Counted from the stretch's first letter, positions 35,961-43,950 are shown. The stretch: DNA of 43,950 bases from Patescibacteria group bacterium (GCA_030018805.1 JASEHL010000004.1:1-43950), one strand, 5' to 3'. The notes: generated by a model not told the origin, from the sequence alone. Made by a program: numbers and translations.

Positions 35961-37418
35961 ATGAACAAGCCTCTCCTCGAAAAATTGAAAAAATGGCAAA
36001 GTGGGCAGGCGCGGCGGGATAATGTAGAAGCCTATCGCGTTTTGCCGTATAAAGTTCTCGAGGATATTGCCCGGCGGGAGCCGCAAACGCCGGAAGAACT
36101 TTTGGAAGTGAAAGGAATCAAAGAAAAAAAATTGGCGCGGTACGGAAAAGATATTTTGGCGTTGGTGAAAGGAGCATCAAATAACCAAGGTTCGACCTTT
36201 CCTTTCCTCGAGCGGAGCTCTCGGAATTCCTCAAGGTCAAACCTTAAAATTTTCGAGGTCGGCGAGTATTTGGATTATTTAAACGAAAAGTTATTGCAGG
36301 CCGAAGCGCGGATAAAGGGAGAAATCTCAAGTATTGAAAATCGCGGCAATTATATTTTCTTTGGATTAAAAGATAAGGAGGATGAAAGTCTTTTAAATTG
36401 TTTCATCTGGCGAAATGATTACCAGATAAGCGGCGTGGAGCTTGAAGAGGGGATGGAAGTTGTCATTTGGGGCTATCCAAATGTGTATAAACCGAGCGGA
36501 CGAATGTCATTTCAGACGAAACTCATCGAACTGGTTGGCGAGGGAGCGCTTAAAAAGGCCTATGAGGAACTAAAGAAAAAACTGGAATTAGAGGGATTGT
36601 TCGCGCTAGAACGGAAGAAGGCAATTCCTGATTTTTCGCATAAAATAGGCCTGATTACGTCTCATCAGGGAGCGGCTATCGGAGATTTCACCTCGAATCT
36701 TGGAAGTTATGGCTTTCAAATAAAATTCTATGACTCGCGGGTCGAAGGAAAGCAGGCAGTTTTTGATCTCATAAATGGAATAAAATGGTTCAACAAAAAT
36801 ATTTCTGGTTTAGACGTGATTGTTTTGGTTCGCGGCGGGGGGAGTCTCGAAAGTCTCCAGGCTTTCAACACCGAATCGATTGTTCGTGAAATCGCGAACT
36901 CAAAAATTCCGGTTCTCGCCGGAATAGGCCATGAAAAAGACGTTTCTCTCGCGGCGCTCGCGGCGGACAAAATGGTTTCCACTCCCACTGGAGCGGCAGT
37001 TGAACTAACGCGCTCATGGGATGAGGCGGGAAATATAGTTTCAGAAGCGGAACGAGAATTGCTTTCCTATCTTTCGAAAGTATTTGAGCGGTTTGAAAGA
37101 GTGAAACATGTCCTTCACCGCGAGACGGAAAAGATAGGGCAGGCGATTCTCTATAATAAAGAAAAAATCAGCACGTCCCTTAAAAATATTTTTTCAAGCT
37201 TTTCCCGATTGATTGCGAACATTAAAGAACAAATAAAAATCGCGGAGAATCAAGTGAGATTAAACAATCCTGAACGACAATTGAGACTGGGATACAGCCT
37301 CGTCAGTATGGGAGGAAAAATAGTGAGAAGCGTGAAGGATGTTAAGGTGGGGGACAAAGCGGATATAAAAGTTAGCGATGGAAAATTAAAATCTAAAATT
37401 TTTAAGGTCGAACCTTAA
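35961..37418 (+). CDS. xseA: Exodeoxyribonuclease VII large subunit with N-terminal HRDC domain
   Basis: N-terminal VLPYKVLEDIARREPQTPEELLEVKGIKEKKLARYGKDILAL (HRDC); then FEVGEYLDYLNEKL OB fold, ITSHQGAAIGDF, VRGGGSLESLQAFN, AGIGHEKDVSLAALAADKMVSTPTGAA. Confidence 0.92.
   Translation: MNKPLLEKLKKWQSGQARRDNVEAYRVLPYKVLEDIARREPQTPEELLEVKGIKEKKLARYGKDILALVKGASNNQGSTFPFLERSSRNSSRSNLKIFEVGEYLDYLNEKLLQAEARIKGEISSIENRGNYIFFGLKDKEDESLLNCFIWRNDYQISGVELEEGMEVVIWGYPNVYKPSGRMSFQTKLIELVGEGALKKAYEELKKKLELEGLFALERKKAIPDFSHKIGLITSHQGAAIGDFTSNLGSYGFQIKFYDSRVEGKQAVFDLINGIKWFNKNISGLDVIVLVRGGGSLESLQAFNTESIVREIANSKIPVLAGIGHEKDVSLAALAADKMVSTPTGAAVELTRSWDEAGNIVSEAERELLSYLSKVFERFERVKHVLHRETEKIGQAILYNKEKISTSLKNIFSSFSRLIANIKEQIKIAENQVRLNNPERQLRLGYSLVSMGGKIVRSVKDVKVGDKADIKVSDGKLKSKIFKVEP
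36187..36245. repeat. Palindromic element inside xseA (linker between HRDC and ExoVII)
   Basis: AAGGTTCGACCTT ... AAGGTCAAACCTT, 12/13 pairing arms. Confidence 0.8.
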
Positions 37419-37459
37419 AAAACTCCGAATTTATTCGGAGTTAAAAAAGGTTTGACCTT
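37404..37459. repeat. Related nested palindrome across the xseA stop codon
   Basis: AAGGTCGAACCTT + AACTCCGAAT-TT-ATTCGGAGTT + AAGGTTTGACCTT; same 13-mer arms as 36187-36245. Confidence 0.85.
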
Positions 37460-37469
37460 GGATAAAATT

Positions 37470-37685
37470 ATGCAAAAAGAAATCAATCTAACCCAATCGC
37501 TCAAAAAACTCGAAGAAATCGTGGAGTGGTTCGAGAATCAGGGGGAAGTGGACGTTGAAAAGGGAATCGAAAAAGTGAAAGAAGGCGTCGCGCTCATCAA
37601 AGCCAGCCGCGAACGGCTCAAGAAAGTCGAGAATGAATTCGAGGAAGTGAAAAAAGAGCTGGAGAAAGAAACAGGAATAGGATAG
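37470..37685 (+). CDS. xseB: Exodeoxyribonuclease VII small subunit
   Basis: SLKKLEEIVEWFENQGEVDVEKGIEKVKEGVALIKASRERLKKVENE; adjacent to xseA. Confidence 0.9.
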   Translation: MQKEINLTQSLKKLEEIVEWFENQGEVDVEKGIEKVKEGVALIKASRERLKKVENEFEEVKKELEKETGIG

Positions 37686-37760
37686 AAAAATGTGGCAAAG
37701 CAATGGGCTGCTCCTTTCGATCGACATATATCATATAAGCCGTAAAAAACTGAGCCAGTT

Positions 37761-38909
37761 ATGGTAAAGACGCTTTCCGTACTAGCATTAATAATACTGA
37801 TTATCATATTTTCCTCTCAACTTCGTAGGGTCTTTTTGAGTGGCTTGGTTTTGCACGATCTTATACCTCAAGCACATACAAAATGGCTGAAATATATTTC
37901 AAAAAATCCGGTCGTTGAGCATCCGCAAGTCGATTATGGAAACGGAAGAATGGAAACGAATTTCTACCGGCCAAACGATCGGAAAAAACACGCGGCCGTT
38001 ATCTTTGTGCATGGGGTGAACGAACTTGGCAAGGATGATCCGAGAATCGTTAATCTTGCCGAAACTTTTTCGCGCGTCGGATTCGCGGTACTTGTTCCCG
38101 GACTTCCTGACATGACTCCGGGAAAGCTTAATCCCGAAGTGATTTCCGAAATTGAAGCAAGCTTAAGATATATTCATTCCCGCGACGATGTTGTTGCCAC
38201 CGACAAAATCGGCGCTCTTGGTTTCAGCATCGGCTCGGGCCCGACGCTCATTGCTGTTTCGGAAATCGAAAAAGAATTTCCGATAAAATTTCTGGTTTCG
38301 TTCGGAGGATATCACGATCTCAAGGAAGTAATTTCTTTTTCAACGACCGGACACTTCACTTACCAAGGACAAGATCATTATATTGAGCCTGATCCGACCA
38401 GCCGCTGGTTTTTTGTGAGATATTATTCCGATTTTCTCACGAACGGGAACGACAGCAGCATCCTGAAACAAATTGCCCGGACAAAAATTTCAGACCCCGG
38501 TACCGATGTCGCCGATCTTTCCGGTCAGCTTTCGCCAGAGGGAATCGCGATTTTTAGCCTGCTGACAAACACTGATCCCGCAAAAGTTTCTCAATTGATC
38601 AGCGATCTTCCGCAACAACTTCAAGATTTTATAAGCGAACTTAATCCCGCCGAGCAGGTGAAAATGCTCAAAACAAATTTATTTATCGTCCACAGCGTTA
38701 ACGACAATGTGATTCCATACACTCAATCGCTTGAGCTGGAAAATTATTTAAAGGAAAAAACCAAAACAAATTTTTTTCTACTAAGCATCTTTTCTCACGT
38801 CAATCCGCAATTTCCTCCACTCACTCTTAAAAATATTTTTACTCAATATTTTCCGGAAACATATAAATTTGGCAAACTAATATGCGACATACTGGGTTAT
38901 CAGAAATGA
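37761..38909 (+). CDS. Alpha/beta hydrolase (dienelactone hydrolase-like), membrane anchored
   Basis: AAVIFVHGVNELGKDD, IGALGFSIGSGPTLIA. Confidence 0.8.
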   Translation: MVKTLSVLALIILIIIFSSQLRRVFLSGLVLHDLIPQAHTKWLKYISKNPVVEHPQVDYGNGRMETNFYRPNDRKKHAAVIFVHGVNELGKDDPRIVNLAETFSRVGFAVLVPGLPDMTPGKLNPEVISEIEASLRYIHSRDDVVATDKIGALGFSIGSGPTLIAVSEIEKEFPIKFLVSFGGYHDLKEVISFSTTGHFTYQGQDHYIEPDPTSRWFFVRYYSDFLTNGNDSSILKQIARTKISDPGTDVADLSGQLSPEGIAIFSLLTNTDPAKVSQLISDLPQQLQDFISELNPAEQVKMLKTNLFIVHSVNDNVIPYTQSLELENYLKEKTKTNFFLLSIFSHVNPQFPPLTLKNIFTQYFPETYKFGKLICDILGYQK

Positions 38910-39466
38910 GCAAAAAAGAAATCATATTGAATAAAGAAAAAATTGAATATGATGTTCGCAGTAGCTCGCGGGCGAGGTGTTTGCGAATTACGATATATCC
39001 AAACGGCGAACTCGCCGCAACGCTTCCGCGAGGGATGAGCTTTGAAACGCTTGAGGAATTTATCCGCCAAAAAGCGAATTGGATTTTGCGAAAAATAAGA
39101 TTGGCGCAAAAAAGAAAGCCGAGCATATGTTTGCCGAAATCAGGCCGCAAAGAATATTTGAAGCACAAAGACCAGGCTCTGGAACTCGCGAAACGAAAAA
39201 TTGAAGAACTAAACAGGGCGTACAATTTTCAACACAAAAGAATTTCCATTCGTAACCAGAAAACCCGGTGGGGAAGCTGCAGCCGGAACGGAAGTCTGAA
39301 TTTCAATTATAAAATAGTGCATCTTCCTGAAAAATATCTCAACTACATCATTGTCCATGAACTTTGCCATCTCAAACAGTTCAATCACTCAAAAATGTTC
39401 TGGAATCTGGTCGCGGAGATGGTTCCTAATTATAAAAGTATAAGGAAGGAGTTCAGGAATCTCTGA
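38906..39466 (+). CDS. YgjP/DUF45-type metallopeptidase-like protein
   Basis: RWGSCSRNGSLNFNYKIVHLP, YIIVHELCHLKQFNHSKMFW; ATGA overlap with the previous gene. Confidence 0.9.
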   Translation: MSKKEIILNKEKIEYDVRSSSRARCLRITIYPNGELAATLPRGMSFETLEEFIRQKANWILRKIRLAQKRKPSICLPKSGRKEYLKHKDQALELAKRKIEELNRAYNFQHKRISIRNQKTRWGSCSRNGSLNFNYKIVHLPEKYLNYIIVHELCHLKQFNHSKMFWNLVAEMVPNYKSIRKEFRNL

Positions 39467-39504
39467 CATTTGCCAAAAATGCTGTTTTGTGCTAAAATAT
39501 AAAC

Positions 39505-39655
39505 ATAGTTGAAAAGCCCCGCAACCAATTCTGTTCAGCCCTTTAAGCGAAATTCTTGGAAAAGAGCAAAGCGGCTTCGCCTTCCATTTAGGGTTCAGCA
39601 TAATTTGTTGCCAGGAATTGGTGCGGAGTAAACGGGTGATTTTTCCCGTTTTTTT
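39505..39655 (+). ncRNA. Candidate ~150-nt ncRNA with 6S-like architecture
   Basis: Promoter TTGCCA 39470-39475, N17, TAAAAT 39493-39498; closing stem CCGCAACCAATTC 39519-39531/GAATTGGTGCGG 39615-39626; terminator AACGGG...CCCGTTTTTTT. Confidence 0.7.
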
Positions 39656-39687
39656 GTTTTTCTTGCTGTTTTTGGATAATTGCGCGA

Positions 39688-40851
39688 ATGAAAAAAAAGG
39701 CACACAAGATATTCGTAGTGGTGGCTTTTCTGGCGGCTGTTCCAGCAGCCGGCTTTTTGGTTGCAGTCGGGCTGGGAAAGGCGAACGTCGGAAATTTTGT
39801 TGAAAGCGTGTTTGCAAAAACGGAAGCGAATATGGCCAGCAAGTCAATTGTTGGATGCCGGGATATTGTGACAATCGAATTTAGCCGATCGGCCAACGCT
39901 CCCGAAGTGGAAAAAAAATTCGAAATTGTTCCTCACGAAAAAATTTCCTTGAACTGGTCGCAGGACGGCAAGCGGTTGGAAATAAAACCGGTTGATTTTT
40001 TCAAACCCGGGGAACAATACGAATTGAAAACAAGCATCGAAGAGGGCATCATCAAAAAAGAAAAAAGAGAATTCAAGTTTTCTTTTTCTGTTGAAGACTA
40101 TCCCAGAATCGTCGGGGTTGTTCCCGGCAAGGAAGACAGCAGCAACGTGAGCGTCAGCTCCGACATCAAAGTCGTTTTCGACAAGCCCGCGAAAGGATAC
40201 AACATTGATTTTGCAATCAGTCCCTTTGAAAATTTCAAATGGGAAGCCGACGGCGAAAAAAAAGAATTCAGGATTTTTCCCCAAGACAAATTAAAATACG
40301 AAACGGAATACGAAATGAAAATAACGACCCAGGTGGCGATTGAAAACGTTAGCGCTCCGAAAGAAGAAATTTTCAGCGGAAAATTCAAAACGGAAAAAAA
40401 ACCGTATGTCACTCCGCCGAGAGATACCTCGGCGGTGATTCCTGAAGACCAGGTGGTTGACCACGAAGCGAGAGTAAGCGAGGGAAAATATATCGACATC
40501 AATCTTGCCAAACAGCACCTCTCGATTTTTGAGGACGGCAAGCGTCTTGGAACCTATCGAATTTCAACCGGCAAGCGCGGAATGGCGACTCCAACCGGAA
40601 ATTTCAAAGTGCTCGGAAAACGCGGACGGGCCTGGTCGAACAAATACAAACTATATATGCCCTATTTCATGCAGTTCACAGGCGTAGGGCATGGCATTCA
40701 TGAGCTTCCCGAGTGGCCGGGAGGATACAAAGAAGGTGCGGCTCACCTCGGGACTCCGGTTTCGCACGGATGCGTGCGGCTTGGAGTAGGGCCCGCGGCG
40801 TCAATCTACAGCTGGGCGGAGATAGGAACGCCGGTGGTTGTTCACTATTAG
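39688..40851 (+). CDS. L,D-transpeptidase (YkuD) with N-terminal Ig-like domain(s)
   Basis: STGKRGMATPTGNFKVLGK, GIHELPEWPGG, HLGTPVSHGCVRLG catalytic motif. Confidence 0.92.
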   Translation: MKKKAHKIFVVVAFLAAVPAAGFLVAVGLGKANVGNFVESVFAKTEANMASKSIVGCRDIVTIEFSRSANAPEVEKKFEIVPHEKISLNWSQDGKRLEIKPVDFFKPGEQYELKTSIEEGIIKKEKREFKFSFSVEDYPRIVGVVPGKEDSSNVSVSSDIKVVFDKPAKGYNIDFAISPFENFKWEADGEKKEFRIFPQDKLKYETEYEMKITTQVAIENVSAPKEEIFSGKFKTEKKPYVTPPRDTSAVIPEDQVVDHEARVSEGKYIDINLAKQHLSIFEDGKRLGTYRISTGKRGMATPTGNFKVLGKRGRAWSNKYKLYMPYFMQFTGVGHGIHELPEWPGGYKEGAAHLGTPVSHGCVRLGVGPAASIYSWAEIGTPVVVHY

Positions 40852-40908
40852 CAAAAATTTTGCTATAATATATATAAAAATAAACACGAAAACCAAAGGA
40901 GGTGACTT

Positions 40909-41103
40909 ATGGGCATAAAATCATCAGCGGACATATTTTTTATCCTCTCGGTGGCGGCAGTTTTGATGGCGATTCTCTCTTGGGCGGCTGAATCAATGTG
41001 GCTTGCTCCGACGCAGTGGCTTTTGGTCGCGATTATGGTTGGCGTTTGGGGATTGTATCTCCGCCTTCGCGACATGCACGAAGGAAACGGTAAAAAGAAA
41101 TAA
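40909..41103 (+). CDS. Small two-TM protein
   Basis: SD aaaggaggtga; two hydrophobic segments. Confidence 0.7.
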   Translation: MGIKSSADIFFILSVAAVLMAILSWAAESMWLAPTQWLLVAIMVGVWGLYLRLRDMHEGNGKKK

Positions 41104-41126
41104 CCAAAATTTTCCAGTTTTGGGCG

Positions 41127-41172
41127 TTTCCTAACATCCGATGTTAGGAAATTCCTAATATTGAATGTTAGG
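41127..41172. repeat. Pair of CCTAACAT..ATGTTAGG hairpins upstream of the HAD gene
   Basis: TTTCCTAACAT-CCG-ATGTTAGGAAA (41127-41151) and CCTAATATTGAATGTTAGG (41154-41172); same core as 7680-7715. Confidence 0.88.
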
Positions 41173-41175
41173 TTT

Positions 41176-41901
41176 ATGAAAAAAAAGCTGGCTGTTTTTG
41201 ATGTCGACGGAACAATTTTTCGGAAAAATCTTCATTTTGAGCTGATTGACGAACTCTCCTGGAGAGGAGTTTTTTCAAAAAACGCTCGCAAGACTTTGGT
41301 GCGGGTTTACGCAAATTGGCTTGAACATCGCGGAACGTACGAAGAATACCGGAAAAAAATCGTGAGCATTTATGAAAAAGAGCTCAAGGGATGCCGGCAG
41401 AAAGATATAGTCGACGCCAGCAAAAAAGTGGCCGATTTCAATAAGGACCGGGTATATATTTTCGCCCGTGATCTGATCAGAAAGCTTCGAAAAAAGAAAT
41501 ATATTGTCGTTGCGATTTCCGGTTCGCCGATTGAGATTGTGAAAGAATTCAACAAATTTCTGAAATTGGATGAAGTGTTTGGGTCGGTATATGAAACGAA
41601 CGGGAGGGGAGTATATACTGGAAAGATCGTTTTCGAACCCGTGAAACACAAGGGCCATCTCGTCGGCCAGTATATTTCCGAGAAAAATTTGACGCTTGAG
41701 AGATCCTATGGCATCGGAGATACGGAATCGGACGTCAGTTTTCTCAAGATGGTTGATTATCCAATCGCTTTCAATCCAAATTTGAATCTGGAAAGAGTGG
41801 CTCGCAGGAAAGACTGGAAGATTATTGTCGAAAAGAAGGATGTGATATATGATATAGGAAACTTTAAGATCATAAACCCCGCGCTAAATCCCGTTATATG
41901 A
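41176..41901 (+). CDS. HAD superfamily hydrolase (SerB/HAD-IB-like)
   Basis: LAVFDVDGTIFRKN, VVAISGSPIEIV, YGIGDTESDVSFLKMV. Confidence 0.88.
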   Translation: MKKKLAVFDVDGTIFRKNLHFELIDELSWRGVFSKNARKTLVRVYANWLEHRGTYEEYRKKIVSIYEKELKGCRQKDIVDASKKVADFNKDRVYIFARDLIRKLRKKKYIVVAISGSPIEIVKEFNKFLKLDEVFGSVYETNGRGVYTGKIVFEPVKHKGHLVGQYISEKNLTLERSYGIGDTESDVSFLKMVDYPIAFNPNLNLERVARRKDWKIIVEKKDVIYDIGNFKIINPALNPVI

Positions 41902-41952
41902 ATAAAGGTTCCTTCGCATCGATTTCATTAAGAAATAAATTTAGTGCGGGGT
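41876..41952. repeat. Fold-back ACCCCGC element across the HAD gene stop codon
   Basis: ACCCCGCGCTAAA 41876-41888 / TTTAGTGCGGGGT 41940-41952 (13 bp, one G.T). Confidence 0.75.
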
Positions 41953-41967
41953 AAACTAGAAAAAAAT

Positions 41968-42097
41968 GCCCGGTAGTATAATTTCGACCGAAATAAGTTA
42001 TCTAAATACTGCCGGCTCTCGATATAAGCATTTATCGCAAAATCGCCTTATTGCTAACTAATTTTTTATAGCAATAAGTCGAAATTTCACTACCGGG
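41968..42097. repeat. Nested fold-back element, CCCGGTAGT family
   Basis: CCCGGTAGT/ACTACCGGG outer arms, ATTTCGAC/GTCGAAAT next, inner CTTATTGCTA/TAGCAATAAG. Confidence 0.85.
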
Positions 42098-42235
42098 ATG
42101 CCAAAGATGTGGAACGCTGAAGCGCTTTTCGAATGGATAGTCAAAAAAACCATCTGGTTCTATTTGCCTTTTTACGCCATTTATCGGCTTAGTAAAGAAC
42201 TTTTTCAGGAAATATTTTCCAATGAAAAAAGGTAA
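42098..42235 (+). CDS. Candidate 45-aa small ORF (absent from the ORF track)
   Basis: MPKMWNAEALFEWIVKKTIWFYLPFYAIYRLSKELFQEIFSNEKR*, overlapping the ogt start. Confidence 0.45.
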   Translation: MPKMWNAEALFEWIVKKTIWFYLPFYAIYRLSKELFQEIFSNEKR

Positions 42236-42581
42236 AGAGATATTTTCGCGGAAAGTAATACGAATTGTTTCAGGGATACCGCGAGGAAAAGTTCTGTCAT
42301 ATAAAGATGTGGCAAGGCACGCTGGAAATCCCAAGGCGGCGCGGGCGGTGGGGAATATTTTGAATCGGCGCTACAGAGAATGCAAAGAACAGGGAAGGAA
42401 AACAATTCCTTGCCACAGAGTTGTGCGTTCGGACGGCGGAGTCGGTGGTTATGCCGGAGGGGAAAAAGAAAAAAGAAGACTGTTGAGGCGGGAGGGAATT
42501 TCGTTCGCGCGTTATCAAAAAAATGTCTCCCAAAAATTTCATTGGCTAAATGAAAACCCCGCTTTGAGGCGGGGTCTTTAG
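42222..42581 (+). CDS. ogt: Methylated-DNA-protein-cysteine methyltransferase / MGMT-like
   Basis: IPRGKVLSYKDVARHAGNPKAARAVGNIL, IPCHRVVRSDGGVGGYAGG. Confidence 0.9.
   Translation: MKKGKEIFSRKVIRIVSGIPRGKVLSYKDVARHAGNPKAARAVGNILNRRYRECKEQGRKTIPCHRVVRSDGGVGGYAGGEKEKRRLLRREGISFARYQKNVSQKFHWLNENPALRRGL
42555..42580 (+). terminator. Hairpin/terminator encoding the C-terminus of ogt
   Basis: ACCCCGC-tttgag-GCGGGGTcttt. Confidence 0.65.
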
Positions 42582-42598
42582 AATCGATTTCAAAAAGA

Positions 42599-42943
42599 TT
42601 ATTTCACTGACTCAATCAATTTTTTGAACTGCTCCGGATATTTCATCGCCATTTCGCTCAAAACCTTCCGGTCGAGAGCGATTTTTTTGTCGATAAGTTT
42701 TTTGATGAAGCTCGAATATTTTTCGCCATGTTCCCGCAAGCCGGCGTTCAGTCTCAAAATCCAAAGATTCCGGAAAGTTCTTTTTTTCACCCGCCGATCG
42801 CGGTAAGCGTATTTTCCGGCTTTGAGAAGTGCTTCTTTGGCGGCTTTGTAATGTGACTTTCGGCGCCACATAAAACCCTTGGCCTGCTTGAGGACTTTTT
42901 TCCGGCGCTTAGATGCGATTTTTCCGCGTTTGACACGACTCAT
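42599..42943 (-). CDS. rplT: 50S ribosomal protein L20
   Basis: MSRVKRGKIASKRRKKVLKQAKGFMWRRKSHYKAAKEALLKAGKYAYRDRR. Confidence 0.96.
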   Translation of the reverse strand: MSRVKRGKIASKRRKKVLKQAKGFMWRRKSHYKAAKEALLKAGKYAYRDRRVKKRTFRNLWILRLNAGLREHGEKYSSFIKKLIDKKIALDRKVLSEMAMKYPEQFKKLIESVK

Positions 42944-42995
42944 GGAGCATGGAGCATGGAGCATGGAGCAAAAATGTTCCATGTTCCATGTTATG
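42940..42995. repeat. 7-bp tandem repeats between rpmI and rplT
   Basis: catggag-catggag-catggag-catggag...gttccatgttccatgttatgtgttatgtg. Confidence 0.9.
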
Positions 42996-42997
42996 TG

Positions 42998-43198
42998 TTA
43001 TGTGGAGTAGGGTAGATTTCTCAAAATATTCTCTGCGTCAGTTTTGAAAACGACAAAATCTTTTCGTTTCCCGCGCGTGGTTTTTCCGGCTTCGCGTGAG
43101 TTGAAATGGCTTTGGCCGACATCCCGGCGCATGACTTTTTTGCGACCGGTTATTTTCACGCGCTTTCTGACGGATTTTCTGGTTTTCATCTTAGGCAT
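42998..43198 (-). CDS. rpmI: 50S ribosomal protein L35
   Basis: MPKMKTRKSVRKRVKITGRKKVMRRDVGQSHFNSREAGKTTRGKR...NLPY. Confidence 0.93.
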   Translation of the reverse strand: MPKMKTRKSVRKRVKITGRKKVMRRDVGQSHFNSREAGKTTRGKRKDFVVFKTDAENILRNLPYST

Positions 43199-43272
43199 CC
43201 CGGTAGTAGAAATTCGACTTTGAAAAATCAAGTAAAATTTCAGTAATTATATTATGTGAGTTAGACATTTAT

Positions 43273-43329
43273 ATGCCCTGTAGTTATCGCATTTGGCCAA
43301 AGGCCAGTCAAATTTTCACTACCGGGCAT
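43273..43329. repeat. Short CCCGGTAGT-family fold-back element
   Basis: ATGCCCTGTAGT 43273-43284 / ACTACCGGGCAT 43318-43329 (11/12). Confidence 0.8.
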
Positions 43330-43332
43330 CAT

Positions 43333-43887
43333 TTACTTTGGCGCTATCACCACATTGAATCCTCCCGGGAATTTTTTTATCTCTTGCTCAATTTCGTTGG
43401 GGACCGCAATGGATTGCGTGAATTTGACGAGCGTTTCTCTTGCCAGGGGCTGATGGGCTTTTTCCCGGCCCCGGAGGCGAATTTCAATTTTGACTTTATT
43501 TCCTTGGGAAAGAAATTTCTCGGCTTGTTTTTTTCTTACTTCCAAATCATGGTCGTCCGTTCGGATTCCCAGCCTAATTCCTTTCACTTCAGTTTTCTTT
43601 TGCTTGGCTCGCTGTTGCTGCTCTTCCTTGGCTTTTTGATATTGGTATTTTCCGAAGTCCATGATTTTCACAATGGGAGGTCGGACATTCGGAACGATTT
43701 CAACGAGGTCAAGCTCTCCTTCCCGTGCCATCTCGAGTGCCTGCTCTGTTGGAACAACTCCAACTTGCTGGCCGTTTTCGTCGATCAGCCGAACGGGGGA
43801 AATGCGGATATATTCATTGATTCTGGTCCGCGGGCCCCGAAACTGCGGCCGGCGGCGAAAAAATCGTCGACGTATAGGTTTGAATAT
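43333..43887 (-). CDS. infC: Translation initiation factor IF-3 with probable non-canonical start
   Basis: Open frame upstream of the tracked Met encodes RRRFFRRRPQFRGPRTRINEYIRISPVRLIDENGQQVGVVPTEQALEMAREGELDLVEI; the frame opens after a TAA at ~43893-43891. Confidence 0.9.
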   Translation of the reverse strand: MFKPIRRRFFRRRPQFRGPRTRINEYIRISPVRLIDENGQQVGVVPTEQALEMAREGELDLVEIVPNVRPPIVKIMDFGKYQYQKAKEEQQQRAKQKKTEVKGIRLGIRTDDHDLEVRKKQAEKFLSQGNKVKIEIRLRGREKAHQPLARETLVKFTQSIAVPNEIEQEIKKFPGGFNVVIAPK

Positions 43888-43950
43888 TAATTATTGGAGT
43901 TAGTATAGAACACGACTAGAGCTACTTAACAATTTTCTAATAATTAAGCC

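Noticed and set aside
1-43950. CRISPR arrays and tRNA genes
   Set aside because: No regularly spaced direct repeats with unique spacers, and no cloverleaf with GGTTCRA T-arm, were seen by eye.

Overview
The window looks like a chromosomal segment of a Candidate Phyla Radiation (Patescibacteria) bacterium. This is inferred from gene content and style only; no database search was possible. From left to right it contains: the 3' part of a DDE integrase/transposase; a SHOCT + DsrE pair, a secreted caspase-like protein and a Fic protein; a minus-strand carbohydrate block (ROK, TIM-barrel glycosidase, EamA, GH1); a flippase/GT2 pair; an accessory stretch at about 14.6-23.4 kb (unidentified structured ncRNA, AbrB-like protein + membrane protein, HTH-MNT/HEPN module, NUDIX, methyltransferases including an ArsM-like one) punctuated by REP-like hairpins; a surface-glycan cluster at about 24.9-34.3 kb; and a housekeeping end (guaA, HRDC-xseA, xseB, L,D-transpeptidase, ogt, rplT, rpmI, infC). 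Most interesting signals: (1) palindromic or nested-palindromic elements at gene junctions and in frame inside coding sequences (GT2, xseA linker, methyltransferase C-terminus), reminiscent of Rickettsia palindromic elements; (2) a ~430-460 nt structured ncRNA with its own promoter and terminator that I could not assign to a family; (3) a transcription-unit-like sequence carrying a copy of the 16S rRNA 3' end including the anti-Shine-Dalgarno, with related repeats nearby; (4) three near-identical promoter/leader cassettes; (5) an HTH-MNT/HEPN two-gene module behind a tandem operator; (6) a second ncRNA candidate with 6S-like architecture; (7) infC with no ATG/GTG/TTG start. All reading was by eye; RNA folds and homologies need computation.
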